Source: Anaspis maculata (lineage: Eukaryota; Arthropoda; Insecta; Coleoptera; Scraptiidae). From it: a DNA stretch of 64,000 bases. The number at the start of each line of letters is the position of its first letter. Position 1 is the stretch's first letter. A model generated the notes under the pieces. It ran no database searches. It saw only the letters and a list, made by a program, of their open reading frames with translations, and was not told the origin of the DNA. Both the position numbers and the translations under genes were made by a program. Location of the stretch: contig OX421966.1 of NCBI GenBank assembly GCA_949128115.1, forward strand, positions 53,813,416-53,877,415, in the 5' to 3' direction. Positions 11,111 to 21,589 of the stretch are shown here, piece after piece.

Positions 11111-12518
11111 TTGTAGTTCAGCTGGTAGTTGATATTTTCTTCTTGTTTCTTCCAACTCTGCACATTCCAGTATGCTCATGCTTGACAGTAAGCAGCTGTT
11201 GGCAAGTGCCCATTTCACATTGTGGTGGTTCCTTTAGAGACAGGATGTGTCTGTGAGTCGTGAGGGTGTGTCCGATGCGAAGTCTTCCTAGGATGACCTT
11301 GTCTTTTCGAGGAAGTTTTTTGAAGTCCCGGGGAGTGACGGATTCTTCTATGTCATGTAGTTGGGTTGTTCGTCCAGATCTACAGTGTTGATGCCATTTC
11401 TGTATCATGATGTTCTTGATTTCGTTTTCAGTAGCTGTCAAGTCTTCTGCTGTGCTGTTCGGCTGAGTTGATGTCCATGGTGCTGTCGTGTTGCGTTAGA
11501 GTGTTGTTGGATATTGGATTGGTGGGTGAAAGCGGCGTAGTTTTTCATATATTGGGAGTGGTATGCGTGGTTTGTTAGGTATCTGTGATATGTGAGGTGG
11601 GAATAGCAATGTTGTTGTGGGATTTTCTGTACCAGAAATCCGGGCTGCATACTGAAGCATGAGTCTGTCTTGTCTAAGGAACAGTGGTGGCTCATTTGCT
11701 TCGCGTTGGAGTGATGCTACCGGGCTAGTTTTGGAGGCGCCTAGTGCCACTCGAAGTGCAGTATTCTGGATAACATCGAGGGTCTTCAGTATAGAATAGG
11801 AGGCTGTTGAGTACACGATTGAGCCGTAGTCAATCGTGGAGCGTATCATGGATCTATAGATTTTTGGCAGTGTTTCTTCTTGGGCTCCTCATTGATGGCT
11901 TGACGGCACTTTCATGAGGTTTATATCTTTAGCACACTCTGTCTTTACATGGCTTATGTGCGATGTCCATTTAAGTTTGGAGTCGAAAATCAGTCCAAGA
12001 AATCGATGGCTTTCTACAACTGGTAAGCAAGCGTCATTGATTTTAAATGGTGGAAGGGGCTTCGGTTTTCTTCGGTGGAAGAATCTCATCACTTTTGTTT
12101 TAGTTTCGGAAAATTTGAAACTTTCTCCTTTTGACCAACTCACGACGTCGTTTAGGGAGTTTTGTAGCATTTGATGGACAGTATTGATGTTTTTCCCACG
12201 GCTGAAAATCACCAGATCATCAGCGAATAGAGATGCTTGGACTGGTGTTTGGATATTCGAGCTAACTTCGTTCATGGCGATCAAGAACAATGTGGTACTT
12301 ATAACAGATCTCTGTGGGACCCCATTTTCGAATCGGTATGTTCGGGAGAATTTTCCATTGACTTTCACTTTGTATGTCCTCAGGTGTAAAAAGTTATGTA
12401 TGAAGCCAAACATACTCCCTCCAATATGCCATTTATGGGCAGTTTTCATGATGTTGTATCGCTAGGTGGTGTCAAATGCTTTTTCTATGTCGAAGAATGT
12501 TACTACTATTTCTTGATA
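11110..12518 (-). pseudogene. Non-LTR retrotransposon (Jockey/I-type) reverse transcriptase, decayed
   Basis: Read on the minus strand from high to low coordinates. VVTFFDIEKAFDTT (RT block with the first catalytic Asp) lies near 12463-12518. A frame at 11889-12449 then has YRFENGVPQRSVIS (the usual 'GVPQGS' motif, degraded) and ASLFADDLVIFSRG (the FADD active site), followed by KTKVMRF and HRFLGLIFDSKLKWTSHI, the RT thumb. The segment 11496-11849 continues with IDYGSIVYSTAS and LKTLDVIQNTALRVALGA. Near 11118-11441 the C-terminal motif ILGRLRIGHTLTTHRH is followed by degenerate Cys/His residues. The RNase H region expected between these blocks is mostly missing. Frameshifts and stops make it inactive. 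The 5' part continues beyond two insertions, at 13976-14166 and 18531-18610. Confidence 0.85.
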
Positions 12519-13973
12519 GTTGCAGCGGTACGCTTTATGATTCTGCATTTTGTGATACTGCAATGAAATTTGGCATATGCAAACTACATAAAATTTCAAG
12601 TGATTTGACCTGCAGCACTCAAAAATTTGACCATTAGGGGGCGACCGGGGGCCCCTCAAAATTTCAAGATGTCTGAATTTTTCCCATGCGCCATTCAGTA
12701 CCGCCCTATCTATCGTACAGGACCTAAACAACTTTTTTCTTGACCATCATAACATTTTTCGTCATGTCAGTTCCATTCTTCTTATAGAAAAAAAATAATT
12801 TCTTTGCCTGGTCAACAAATTGAAAAATAATTATTTTTTTGGACCACCAATAGATTGTTCAGTAGTTTTTGTGCGATCATCGATGAATCCGCATCCCCTT
12901 GATTCATTTATGGAAAGAAAACTTTTGCAGTGCTATTTTTCAACAAAGGAGTGACTTCAACTTACCATTATTTTCAACATTACCTTCTTCAATGTTTTAC
13001 CCCGGTAAGTATGATTATTGTTAAACTAATATACAGCCTGAAGTTCTCTTTAACGATGTGGATAATGAAACTGCCTCAGATTCCACCTGGAAGCCGTACA
13101 TAATAATTTTTCTTCAAAGCCGTCAAATTTGGCATTTTTTATTTTCTAGCGGGAGCGGCCAAAATGTCAATACACACCACTCCGCCCATGATCACCGGTT
13201 TGCTCTAGCGGAAAACGATATTCACGCCTAACAATTTTGCATTTTGTGATACTGAAATGAGAGTTGGTGCGAAAGTACCGCAACCGGTGCTCTTGGGCTG
13301 AGTGGTGTGTATTGACATTTTGGCCGCTCCCGGTAGAAAATCAAAAATGCCAATTTTGACGGCCTTGCAGAAAAATTAATATGCACGGCTTCCAGGTGGA
13401 ATCTGAGGCCGTTTTATCATCCACACCGTTGAAGAAAACTCCAAGCTATATATTAGTACAATAATAATCATATTTTTAGGGATAAAACATTGAAATAGGT
13501 AATGTTGAAAATAATGGAAAGTTGAGGTCACCCCTTCGTTAGAGAATAGAACAGCAAAACTTTTGTTTTCATAAATGAATCAAAGGGATGCGGATTTATC
13601 GATGATCACACAAAATTAACTCAACTATCTATTTGTGGTCCAAAAAAATATATATTTCTCGACTTGTTGACCAGACAAAGGAATAATTTTTTTTTGTAAG
13701 AAGAATGGAATTGACATGACAAAAAAATGTTATGATGGTCAAGAACAAAGTTGTTCAGGTCCTGTACGGTAGATAGGGCGGTACTGAATAGTGCATGGTA
13801 AAAACTCTGACATCTTGAAATTTGGAGGGGCCCCCAGTCGCCCCCTAATAGACAAATTTCTGAGTGCTGCGGGTCAAATCACTTGAAATTCTACGTAGTT
13901 TGCATATGCCAAATTTCATTGCAGTATCACAAAATGCAGAATCAGGGTCATTTTGCTAGCGTACCGCTGCAAC
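12519..13973. mobile_element. 1.45-kb palindromic MITE inserted in the LINE RT
   Basis: The TIR begins GTTGCAGCGGTACGC at the left and its complement closes the right. TA flanks both sides (12517-12518 and 13974-13975). The arms extend inward: GCATTTTGTGATACTGCAAT, then the TTTGCATATGCC-type block, then the GGGGGCGACC block. The centre lies near 13230. On the minus strand, LINE coding (LIKFQTKIIEAFRNDH) ends just right of the element and resumes (VVTFFDIEKAFD) just left of it, so the insertion site is visible in the protein. No transposase is encoded. Confidence 0.85.
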
Positions 13974-14166
13974 TATGATCATTTCTGAACGCTTCAATTA
14001 TTTTGGTCTGGAATTTGATCAGGCCGTTAACAGTTGCAACTCTACGGAAGGATCCAAACCCTGATATAAACAAGCACGATTTTATTTTAATCATTACTTA
14101 TAAGGTTCTTCGCGGTTCTCAAAATTTAGCTGATCGCTAGTTTCTTAACATGACCCACCAGGTCTG
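13974..14166 (-). pseudogene. LINE reverse transcriptase, upstream segment
   Basis: The minus-strand translation gives GFGSFRRVATVNGLIKFQTK followed by an IIEAFRNDH block. This corresponds to the 'Q.GFR.GRST...L..' RT block just before the first catalytic Asp. Before it, a shifted frame reads like GHVKKLA...ILRTAKNLISND, the preceding RT block. Several stops and frameshifts are present. The segment ends at the 9-bp duplication shared with 18531-18539. Confidence 0.65.
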
Positions 14167-14298
14167 GTGCGGCGACAAAATATCCCACCACAAATATCCT
14201 GGCAATAATATCCCAGGTCAAAAATATCCCTGTCAATAATATCACTTTCAATAATGTCCCGGGCAAAAATATAGATGATATAATTATTATAGAATATA

Positions 14299-15382
14299 CC
14301 GGGTGATCATTTGAAAACTATCCACCTGCAATAACTCCCGATTCCTAGTGGAAATGTCTTCGAGCAAAAACAGGTCGATTTTTATATCGAGGGGGACATC
14401 TAAAACATACATTAGCGATTTTCTATCTCAAGCCCCCTCGCCCCCACTTACCCCAACTTTGAAATTTTGAATGACACTACCTATTTTGCGATACATCAAA
14501 TTCAACAGAATTAAATTCTCTTTCTGAAATTTTTTTTCTAAAATTGTTAACCCCACTCCTCTCCCCCCCTAAATTCTCCGAGTGTCCAATTGAATATTCT
14601 TGACCTCTGAATTCTGTTCAATGCAGTCAACGTCATCCTGCACAGCATCAAAAGAGAAAAAAATTTATGGAAAAAGTGCCACCCAAATTCACCCCTTCGC
14701 TCCTTCCTCCCCACCTTGAAAATCTAAAATAACAATACCTACATTGTGATACATCAAATTGAAGGAAACTCGATTCTCTTCCTAAAAACAATTTTTTCGA
14801 AATTTTCAACCCCTCCCCCAATTTAACTGGACATTTGGAGTCTTTTAGTAGGAAAACGGGGGTTTTGAAAATTTAGAAAAAATTGTGTTCAGGGAGAGAA
14901 TTTAATTTCCTTTAATTTGATGTATCACAAAGTAGGTATTGTCATTATAGATTTTTAAGGTGAAGAGGGGTTTATAAGGAGGGAAGGGGTGAATTTGGGT
15001 GGCACTTTTTTCATAAAAAATTTTCTCTCTCGATGCTGTGCAGGATGACGTTGACTGCATTGAAGAGAATTCAGAGGTCAAGAATATTCAATTGGACACT
15101 CAGAGAATTTAGGGGGGAAGGGGGGTGGGGTTAAAAATTTTAGAAAATTTTTCTCAGAAAGAGAATTTAGTTTTGCTGAATTTGATGTATCGCAAAATAG
15201 GTAGTGTCATTTGAAATTTCAAAGTTGGGGTAGGTGGGGGCGAGGGGGCTCAATATAGAAAGTCGCTAATGTATGTTTTAGATGTCCCCCTCGATATAAA
15301 AATCGACCTGTTTTTGCTCGAAGACATTTTCACTAAGAATCGGGAGTTATTGCAGGTGGATAGTTTTCAAATGATCACCCGG
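14299..15382. mobile_element. 1.08-kb palindromic MITE, CCGGGTGATC family
   Basis: The inverted ends are CCGGGTGATCATTTGAAAAC and its complement, with TA at 14297-14298 and 15383-15384. The arms match over most of their length: the AGGTGGATAG...CGGGAGTTATTG block, the GGGGGACATCTAAAACATAC block, and a C-rich tract opposite a G-rich tract. The centre is near 14840. It lies inside FB-C. TA target and TIR style match the element at 51861-53455 (CCGGGTGGGCC). Confidence 0.8.
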
Positions 15383-15386
15383 TATA

Positions 15387-16138
15387 CAGAGGGGTGCACG
15401 AAAAGCGCCCACCGCTGTAGGATTCCTAATTATTAACCGATTTTCAAAATTCAAAAACCTCATTCAATAGTTTCATGTCCACTATAATCTGATGTCAAAA
15501 AAATATTTTTTTTCTTGATATGTTTCTGAGCAACGATATTCAACTTCTTTTTTCAAATGGAACTATATCTTTTTTATTTTTTTTTCGGATTCTACTTTTT
15601 TTTCTGAATGTAGTCATGTAAAAATATCGCATTTCGCATTGACCGTTGAAAAAAAAACCAGTGAAATGTGATAAAAATGACTTTGTTGAAGCGGCATCAA
15701 ATCGCCTATGAAACTTTACTAAGTGAGCTATGGAACGCGAGATTTTGATAAATAATGTCAAATATCAATGTCAGCCGAGTAATCTGTGGAACAAAGTGAT
15801 ATTTGTCAACAAGCAAAGCCAACACTGCTTGTTGCAACAACAACAAAGCCACAACATTTCACTGTTTTTTTTTTCAACGGTCAATGCGAAATGCGATATT
15901 TTTACATGACTACATTCAGAAAAAAAAGTAGAAACCGAAAAAAAATTTAAAAAGATTTGGTTCCATTTGAAGAAAAAAAAGTTGAATATCGTTGCTCAGA
16001 AGCATCTCAAAAAAAAATATTTTTTTTTGACATGAGATTATAGTGGACATGAAACTATTAATTATGGTTTTTTAATTTTGGAAATCGGGTAATAATTAAG
16101 AGTCCTACAGCGGTGGGCGTTTTTCGTGCACCCCTCTG
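15387..16138. mobile_element. 0.75-kb palindromic MITE, CAGAGGGGTGCACG family
   Basis: The inverted ends CAGAGGGGTGCACGAAAA and CCCACCGCTGTAGGA are mirrored at the right end. TA flanks both sides (15385-15386 and 16139-16140). It begins two bases after the right TA of the preceding MITE, so one of them probably inserted at the other's target. T-rich and A-rich internal arms surround a centre near 15770. It has no coding capacity. Confidence 0.8.
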
Positions 16139-16140
16139 TA

Positions 16141-16390
16141 TTTAGATATGAATAAAGAATTTCAGACCCACCCGATAACGAGTCTATTGTCGTCTCAAGT
16201 ATCGTCCTTCTTTTCAGACCCGTCAGATAACGAGCTAATTTTCGACTCAAGTATCATCCTTCTTTTCAGACCCAACAGATAAAGAATTGATTACTGACTC
16301 AAGCATTATCCTTCTTTTCAGACCCACCAGATAAAAAGTTCATTTCTTACTCAAGTATCGTCCTCATTTTCAGACCCATCAGATAAGTAA
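16141..16390. repeat. 57-bp tandem repeat, about 4 copies
   Basis: The unit contains TTTTCAGACCCACCAGATAA followed by ACTCAAGTATCGTCCTTC. Copies start near 16162, 16213, 16266, 16318 and 16371 (the last partial). They are diverged from each other. The array lies between the right edge of a MITE and the second foldback-like unit, inside FB-C, so it is probably internal sequence of FB-C. Confidence 0.7.
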
Positions 16391-16402
16391 TTGCGAATCC
16401 GG

Positions 16403-18286
16403 AAAAGACATCCCCCACAAAACGTCCTCGGAAAAAACATCCCCCACAAAATGTCCCCTGGAAATTACATCCCCTGGAAATTACGTCCCCTGGAAATTAC
16501 ATCCCCTACATATTATTATTACGTCTCCCTAAAGTTATGTTCCTCCAATCTATTTTTGAGACCTTATGAGTCCCTTCATGTTTTTCATAGCTATCAGACT
16601 TCCAGTAAGGCTCCTTTTGCAGTCTTGTATTATTAAGAGCTCTACTATTATTTCAATATAATTTAAAGCCATGCTGAGTCCCCTTGCATTTTTCATGACT
16701 TTTGAAGCAGCAAGCAGCGGTGTACCGTCATGTCATGTTGGGACCCTGTTGTGCCCCATTATGTTTTTCCATGGGTTTCGGAATAGGTGCCAGTAAGTCC
16801 AATTTTAAGTTATTTGGTTACACAGAGCTCCATTGGGCCCCCTTGTATTTTCAATACCGTTCGAAGCCCTGTTAAGCCTCTGTCCACTTTTCCAAGCACT
16901 ACTAAGGCCCTCGTGCTTTTATGTGATATTCGGTCCCAAATTGGGTCCCCTCATATTTTCAAGTATAATTTGGAGCCCTGATGAGCCTCATTATGTTTTT
17001 TCATGGCTATCGAAATTCCTGTATCTAACCCCCCTTTGCCTTCTCTTATCATATAGCTTCATTGGGCCTCCTTTATAGTTCTTCTATGACTTTCGGAGCT
17101 ATATCGGGCCCCCTTAATGGTTTTTCTATGGCTTTCGGAGCTATATCGGGCCCCTTGTGTCTGAAGTGTAGTTTGGAACCCTAGTTAGCCCCCTTGTGTT
17201 TTTTCATGGCTATCGGAATTCCAGTAAGCCCTCTGTTGCCTACTTGTTAATCCAGAGCTCCGTTGGGCTCCCTTATTCCTTCAATGTCTTTTGAAGCCCT
17301 GCTGAGCCTCCTTACATCTTTTCGAAACATTCGGAGCATAAGTAAGCGCCTTGTGCCTTGATGTGATATTCGAAGCCCTATCGGGGCCCCTTGTGTCCTC
17401 AAGTGTAGTACAGAGCCCGAAATTGAGCCTAATTGGCCCACTTATGTTTTTATTGGCTTCCAGAGTACCAGTAAGCCCCCTTTTTCCTCTATTGATATGT
17501 AAAGCTACATTAGGCCCCCTTGTGTATTCAGTATCGTTTGAAGCCTTACTGCCTTGCATTTTTCCGTAGCATTCGGATCTCTATTGGGCCCCCTGGTGTC
17601 CTCATGTGTCGTTTGCAGCCCTAATGACCCCTCCCCTATATTTTTTCGTGGCTTTCAGAGTTCCAGTAAGCCCCCAGGCTTGGAAACCCTAGTGTAAATC
17701 CCTTGTGTCTTCATGAGGATTGGGCTTCCATGTGTACAAGAGTTCCAGTGAGCTCCCTTCTGCCTTTTTGTGTTACACATGGCTCCATTTGGCCCTCTTG
17801 TTTCTTCAACGTCTTTTGAAGCCCTACTGAGCCCCTTGCATCTTTCCGTGACTTTCCGGAGCATGAGTAAGCACCGAGGTAGGCACCTTGTGCCCTAATG
17901 TGATACTCGGATTACTCGGAGTCCTCTATCTGGCCCCCTTGTATCCTCAAGAAGTGTAGTATGGAGTTCTAATTAGACCACTTAGCCTCTTATTGGCTTT
18001 CAGAGTACCAGTAAGCCCCCCTTTTCTTATTGCTGAGCACAAACATGAAGGACACAAGAGACAGTCTTCACTCTATCTGGACACTCCACCAGTTTCGGAA
18101 GTAATATGACAACACAAAGAAGCTCTTCAGAGTAAGCATCCAGAGTAAACCAGAAGGGAGACTTATTTTTCCAGGGAAGTCTCTTCTGAGGACGTTTTTT
18201 TCCCGATGACGTATTTTCCTGGGGATGTATTTTCCCTGGGACGTCTTTTCCTTGAGACGTTTTTGCGGGGGACGTTTTTTCTTAAG
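16403..18286. mobile_element. Nested foldback-like element with GGGACGT-type termini (FB-B)
   Basis: The left terminus (16403-16512) is a short tandem array of CATCCCCCACAAAA / ACGTCCCCTGGAAATT motifs. The right terminus (about 18175-18286) is its inverted counterpart (GGGACGTCTTTT, GCGGGGGACGTTTTTT). TCCGG lies on both outer sides (16398-16402 and 18287-18291). The full 9-base flanks match only 6 of 9, so the target duplication is aged or uncertain. The cargo is a satellite array (16530-18030). A different non-satellite segment, 18030-18175, lies beside the right terminus. Confidence 0.6.
16530..18030 (-). repeat. Satellite array (about 40-bp monomers), reverse orientation
   Basis: On the minus strand this reads as runs of AAGGGGGCTCA..AGGGCT monomers of about 40 bases, the same family as 21590-25420 and 60190-61975. 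Monomer types recur in the same order, for example a CCTTGTGTC end and a TTTCGGAGC end, giving a roughly 240-bp higher-order unit. The + strand shows GCCCCCTTGTGTCCTC and AGTAAGCCCCC words. Open frames across it are by-products of the repeat. Confidence 0.8.
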
Positions 18287-18530
18287 TCCGGTGGTGAAGA
18301 ACTGTTACCTCCTTGCGATATTTTCAGATTGAGAAATTTTGTCGCGGGGATATTTTTGGGTGGGGTCTTTTTGGCTGGGATATTATTGGCGGAGATATTT
18401 TTGGCCTGGGATATTTTGTCACAAGGATATTTTTGGCGGGGATATTTTGTCGCAGGGATATTTTTGGCCGGGATATATTGGCGGGGATCAAGGCGGAATA
18501 TTTTTGGCTGGGATACTCTGTTACCCGACC

Positions 18531-18610
18531 CCAGGTCTGACTTTCCATTTTAGCGCTCTGTCGCCTCGGCTTCGCACTGCAGTCCTCAAACTACGTATAA
18601 GAGAGTCGCC
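18531..18610 (-). pseudogene. LINE fragment beyond the FB-C insertion
   Basis: On the minus strand the frame gives AKPRRQSAKMES. This fits the lysine/proline-rich linker that precedes the RT block 'ESYRPI.LTS' in Jockey-like elements, and the next block lies across the insertion at 14166. It therefore joins the LINE on the far side of FB-C. It is short and decayed, so confidence rests mainly on position and the 9-bp duplication. Confidence 0.45.
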
Positions 18611-20416
18611 TATCTTGTGCCGATTCCTAAATTGGGTATTTTCTTCCATGCTGAGCCAGTCTGCTCATGTCTCTTGAATTTGAGGTCGATCTCTTCACTT
18701 GATTAGCTTGGTAATAACCACCAATCAGCTGATTCTAATTCTGGATTCTCGGGAGGAGGTTATGGAACATTGCTTCACCTAGCACGTAGGCCTTGTTATT
18801 GAGCCCATTGTACTCCTTTCCAGACCAGCCAAGCTCACCGCGCCGTAGTGTGGTGCCTGGATGTTTGATGGTAGGTCCATCCAAGCACTGGGACCGACAA
18901 GCGCACGGTTGACCTGAACTTTGTCTTCAACCCCCGACGCAGGTGTAGATATCCGTCACATCCACGCTCTTCAATGGTACATTTCCGACTTTGTCCGTCT
19001 CCCTGACTGCGCCGTCGGTTTTTCTCCGCACATTACCGTACTGCCGTCTGCAAGCGTGATGTACTCAAGGGCTTGCCCAAGATCACCCGAAGAGGAGTTT
19101 CAGCCGCCTTAGAGTCAGATGAGACCCGCCAGCGGCTCGCCCACTAGTACTACCCACCTGCGGTCACCCATCCAACTTTCGACCGCACTGAGCGTTGCTG
19201 CAGTCGAGTTACCACTCGACTTTTTAGCGGTTTACGAACTGATTCAAATTAGAGAATTGATTATTATTAAACAACTTTGGATATTTTCATCAATATTATA
19301 ATTAAAACCAAGTCACCAACATCGAGGCTATAAGTCCAGGGCTCAGTGCAATAATTACAATTACACCAGCTCTGACCGCTGGAGCTGTCAAGCGATTCGG
19401 CATGACGAAATTCATCCCGTTGCATTATTCAATCATGGGATATTTAAAAAAGTGCCAATGATCCAGCAAAAATATACGCTTACATAATTACCATTTTTAT
19501 TGGCTTCCGCTGTTACGATTTCAGTATTTCCAATTCTTATTTTTTGATGGTTGATGTGGTGCGCCATAATATACCCGACGTTTTCCTGAGAAAATGAAAA
19601 ACACAACATCGGTGATGTGTGGCGTCGTCGGTCGTATATAAAATCCTGCAACTTATGCTCGTGTAACATATTTTTCTTCTGCTGAAGCACACAATATAAA
19701 ATTCAAATGCATGCCCGACTCTCTACCCCACACCAACCCTCTTGTCGTCGGTGCCTGGCATTTTATGCTAAATGTCTAATTCTTGTGGTTTTCCGCGATT
19801 CCGTATTATACACTCGTATAATGCCGCAATAAAAACGGTTTTTATATTTTTCCGCTGCCGCAGGTATGGATTTTAATGCGAATAGAATGTACCCTAAGCA
19901 CTATCCCGCCGGTTTATTGTACACTGAATGAGAATTAATGCCGGTGGATTATTTAGTGCCCGCTGCATTATTTATGGACGGTGGAAAATTAAAATCGAAT
20001 TTTATTGTGCTTCGAGTCGTTTGACGGTCGGCAGGTAGATAGAATGAATTGAAAAATGCGCTCAGGTGAGATATAATAATAATGGGATATCTTCCATCGA
20101 CATCGGTCACGTCAACTTATTCACGGAATTAACGCGGAGTGAACATGAATTGATCGGAAGTCGGAACGCAACCAATTTTTTTTTGCAAACTGGCGGATAT
20201 TTTATTATTTTATTTCAATAAAATCTATTTAGTTTCAAAATTCAATTAAACTGGACCAGAATTGAAGTGGAACACTCCGAAATTTTGCCTCGGTTGAAAT
20301 GAGGATATTTGGAGAAAGAACTGCCCGATTTTGAAAAGGACCCCGAACATTCCTTATGAGATTTAGCTCGCCGGGGGATCTGGCTCAAACTTAAATGTTG
20401 TAACCCTTTGTTGAGG
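18611..20416. other. Stretch without recognised gene
   Basis: Apart from the possible SINE fragment at 18838-18930, I recognise nothing. Bases 18950-19210 are GC-richer than the surroundings but have no convincing frame. Bases 20260-20330 (AATTGAAGTGGAACAC and following) resemble the terminal sequence of the element at 41402-42895, so a degraded relative ends near here. Open frames are short and unrecognised. Confidence 0.4.
18838..18930. repeat. Possible 5S-rRNA-derived SINE fragment
   Basis: The words GGTCCATCCAAGCACTGGGA, CCGACAAGCGC and GGTTGACCTGAACTT resemble the minus strand of the 5S rRNA promoter region (CCATCCAAGTACTGACC..., GGCTTAACTTC), which seeds SINE3-like repeats in insects. 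The similarity is from memory and partial. No full 5S gene is present. Confidence 0.3.
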
Positions 20417-21356
20417 TGATCAAACTTCATTATTGCGCAAGTCTTCTAAACTCAACGGTTCACCCTCTGGGGGTGAGGGAGCGGTGGTCACAGAACTAAT
20501 TAATTGCAATTATCGGCTCCAGTGAGCAAAAGGTGGATCCATTTCGACGCCACGAGGTGCTTCTAGGTCCCCATTCTTAGAACCACCCTTAGCATTTCAA
20601 AAAATGACTGGAAATTCGAAGTCGAATAACGACCAGAAGAAACGGCGATTTTTTTTTTGAATTTCTGATATATTGTCCATATTGGTCTGTTGTATTCACC
20701 CTCTACCCCTTTAGCCCCGATACCTAAGTAGTTTTTCCCAAATCGGCAGTGAAAGCACTCGTTGTACATTTTCTAGTTCAATGAGTTGAACCAATCATTT
20801 CTGGAAAAACTACCAGGGAATAGGGGTTGTAAGGGTAAGGGTGGGTAGGCATAAGGAGTGAATAATATGTATCACCCTTTCCTATATAGTAAAATAGTAG
20901 AAATTCATTTCAACTTATCAAAAAACAATTTATTTCCAGTAGCTTAGAGCAAAAGTTTATAATTTATTGCAGTGCGAACGTCATATCTAAGGTGTTGGCA
21001 TACGCAAGAAATACTTGATCAGCAACACTTCAAAGATACCGCTATTACGGTGCTAATAACCATAGCTGTTGAAGCACCTACTAAATTTGAAAAAAAAAAA
21101 AAAAAAGATACCGCTTTAGAAATTTAAAAAAAAATCCCTATCTATTTTGGTCATTTTCCGAAATGCTAGGGGTGGTTCTAAAAATAGGAGTCTTTCTTGA
21201 GATATTTTGACCAACTCAAAGTTATAGCAAGTATTACCCTAGAAGCACCAAGTGGCGTCGAAATATAAACTTTCTGCTCGTTTAGGCCAGTAATTACAAT
21301 AAATTAGTTCTACGCGACCACCGGCATTCCACCCTTTCTGGAGGACCAACGGTTCT

Positions 21357-21473
21357 AGGACAATTCGTCGCATGGACAATTTGTCGCGTGTAATTCGTCG
21401 CACGGACAATTCGTCGCACGGACAATTCGTCGCACGGACAATTCGTCGCGCGGAAAATTCGTCGCAAAAGGAC
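21357..21473. repeat. Left terminal 16-bp tandem array of FB-A
   Basis: There are seven adjacent units of ACAATTCGTCGCACGG with few substitutions (GCATGG, GCGTG, GCGCGG variants). The units abut without spacers, so this is not a CRISPR array. They are inverted relative to those at 25422-25669. Confidence 0.85.
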
Positions 21474-21589
21474 CGACACTTGTCGATGCGTGGCCAGACA
21501 ATTAGTCACACGAAACATTCGCAAGAGAACCGAAAAAGAAGCATGATGAAATCACCAAGGCCTCGGAACGTAAAGAGACTTATTACATT

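Larger units (their letters stand above)
14167..18530. mobile_element. 4.4-kb foldback-like element with 9-bp target duplication (FB-C)
   Basis: CCAGGTCTG occurs perfectly at 14158-14166 and 18531-18539, directly flanking the block. The left terminus starts GTGCGGCGACAAAATATCCC and the right end is the complement of GGTCGGGTAACAGAGTATCC. Both termini are short tandem repeats of a GGGATATTTTTGG motif in opposite orientation (about 14185-14280 and 18310-18520). Nested inside are two palindromic MITEs, a 57-bp tandem repeat and a second foldback-like unit (16403-18286). LINE sequence continues on both sides, confirming an insertion. The 9-bp targets and repeat-built termini are the hallmarks of Foldback/Galileo-type (MULE-related) elements. 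No transposase is seen, so it would be non-autonomous. Confidence 0.75.

Noticed and set aside
16391..17864. Multiple open frames of 60-92 codons on both strands
   Set aside because: They lie entirely in satellite DNA. Similar frames recur in every array copy with no conserved protein signal.
18206..18553. Gly/Phe/Trp-rich open frames
   Set aside because: They are by-products of the GGGATATTTTTGG terminal tandem repeat of FB-C and are open on several frames at once.
21357..21473. CRISPR-like regular repeats
   Set aside because: Units abut without unique spacers, the context is a eukaryotic transposon, and an inverted partner array exists.
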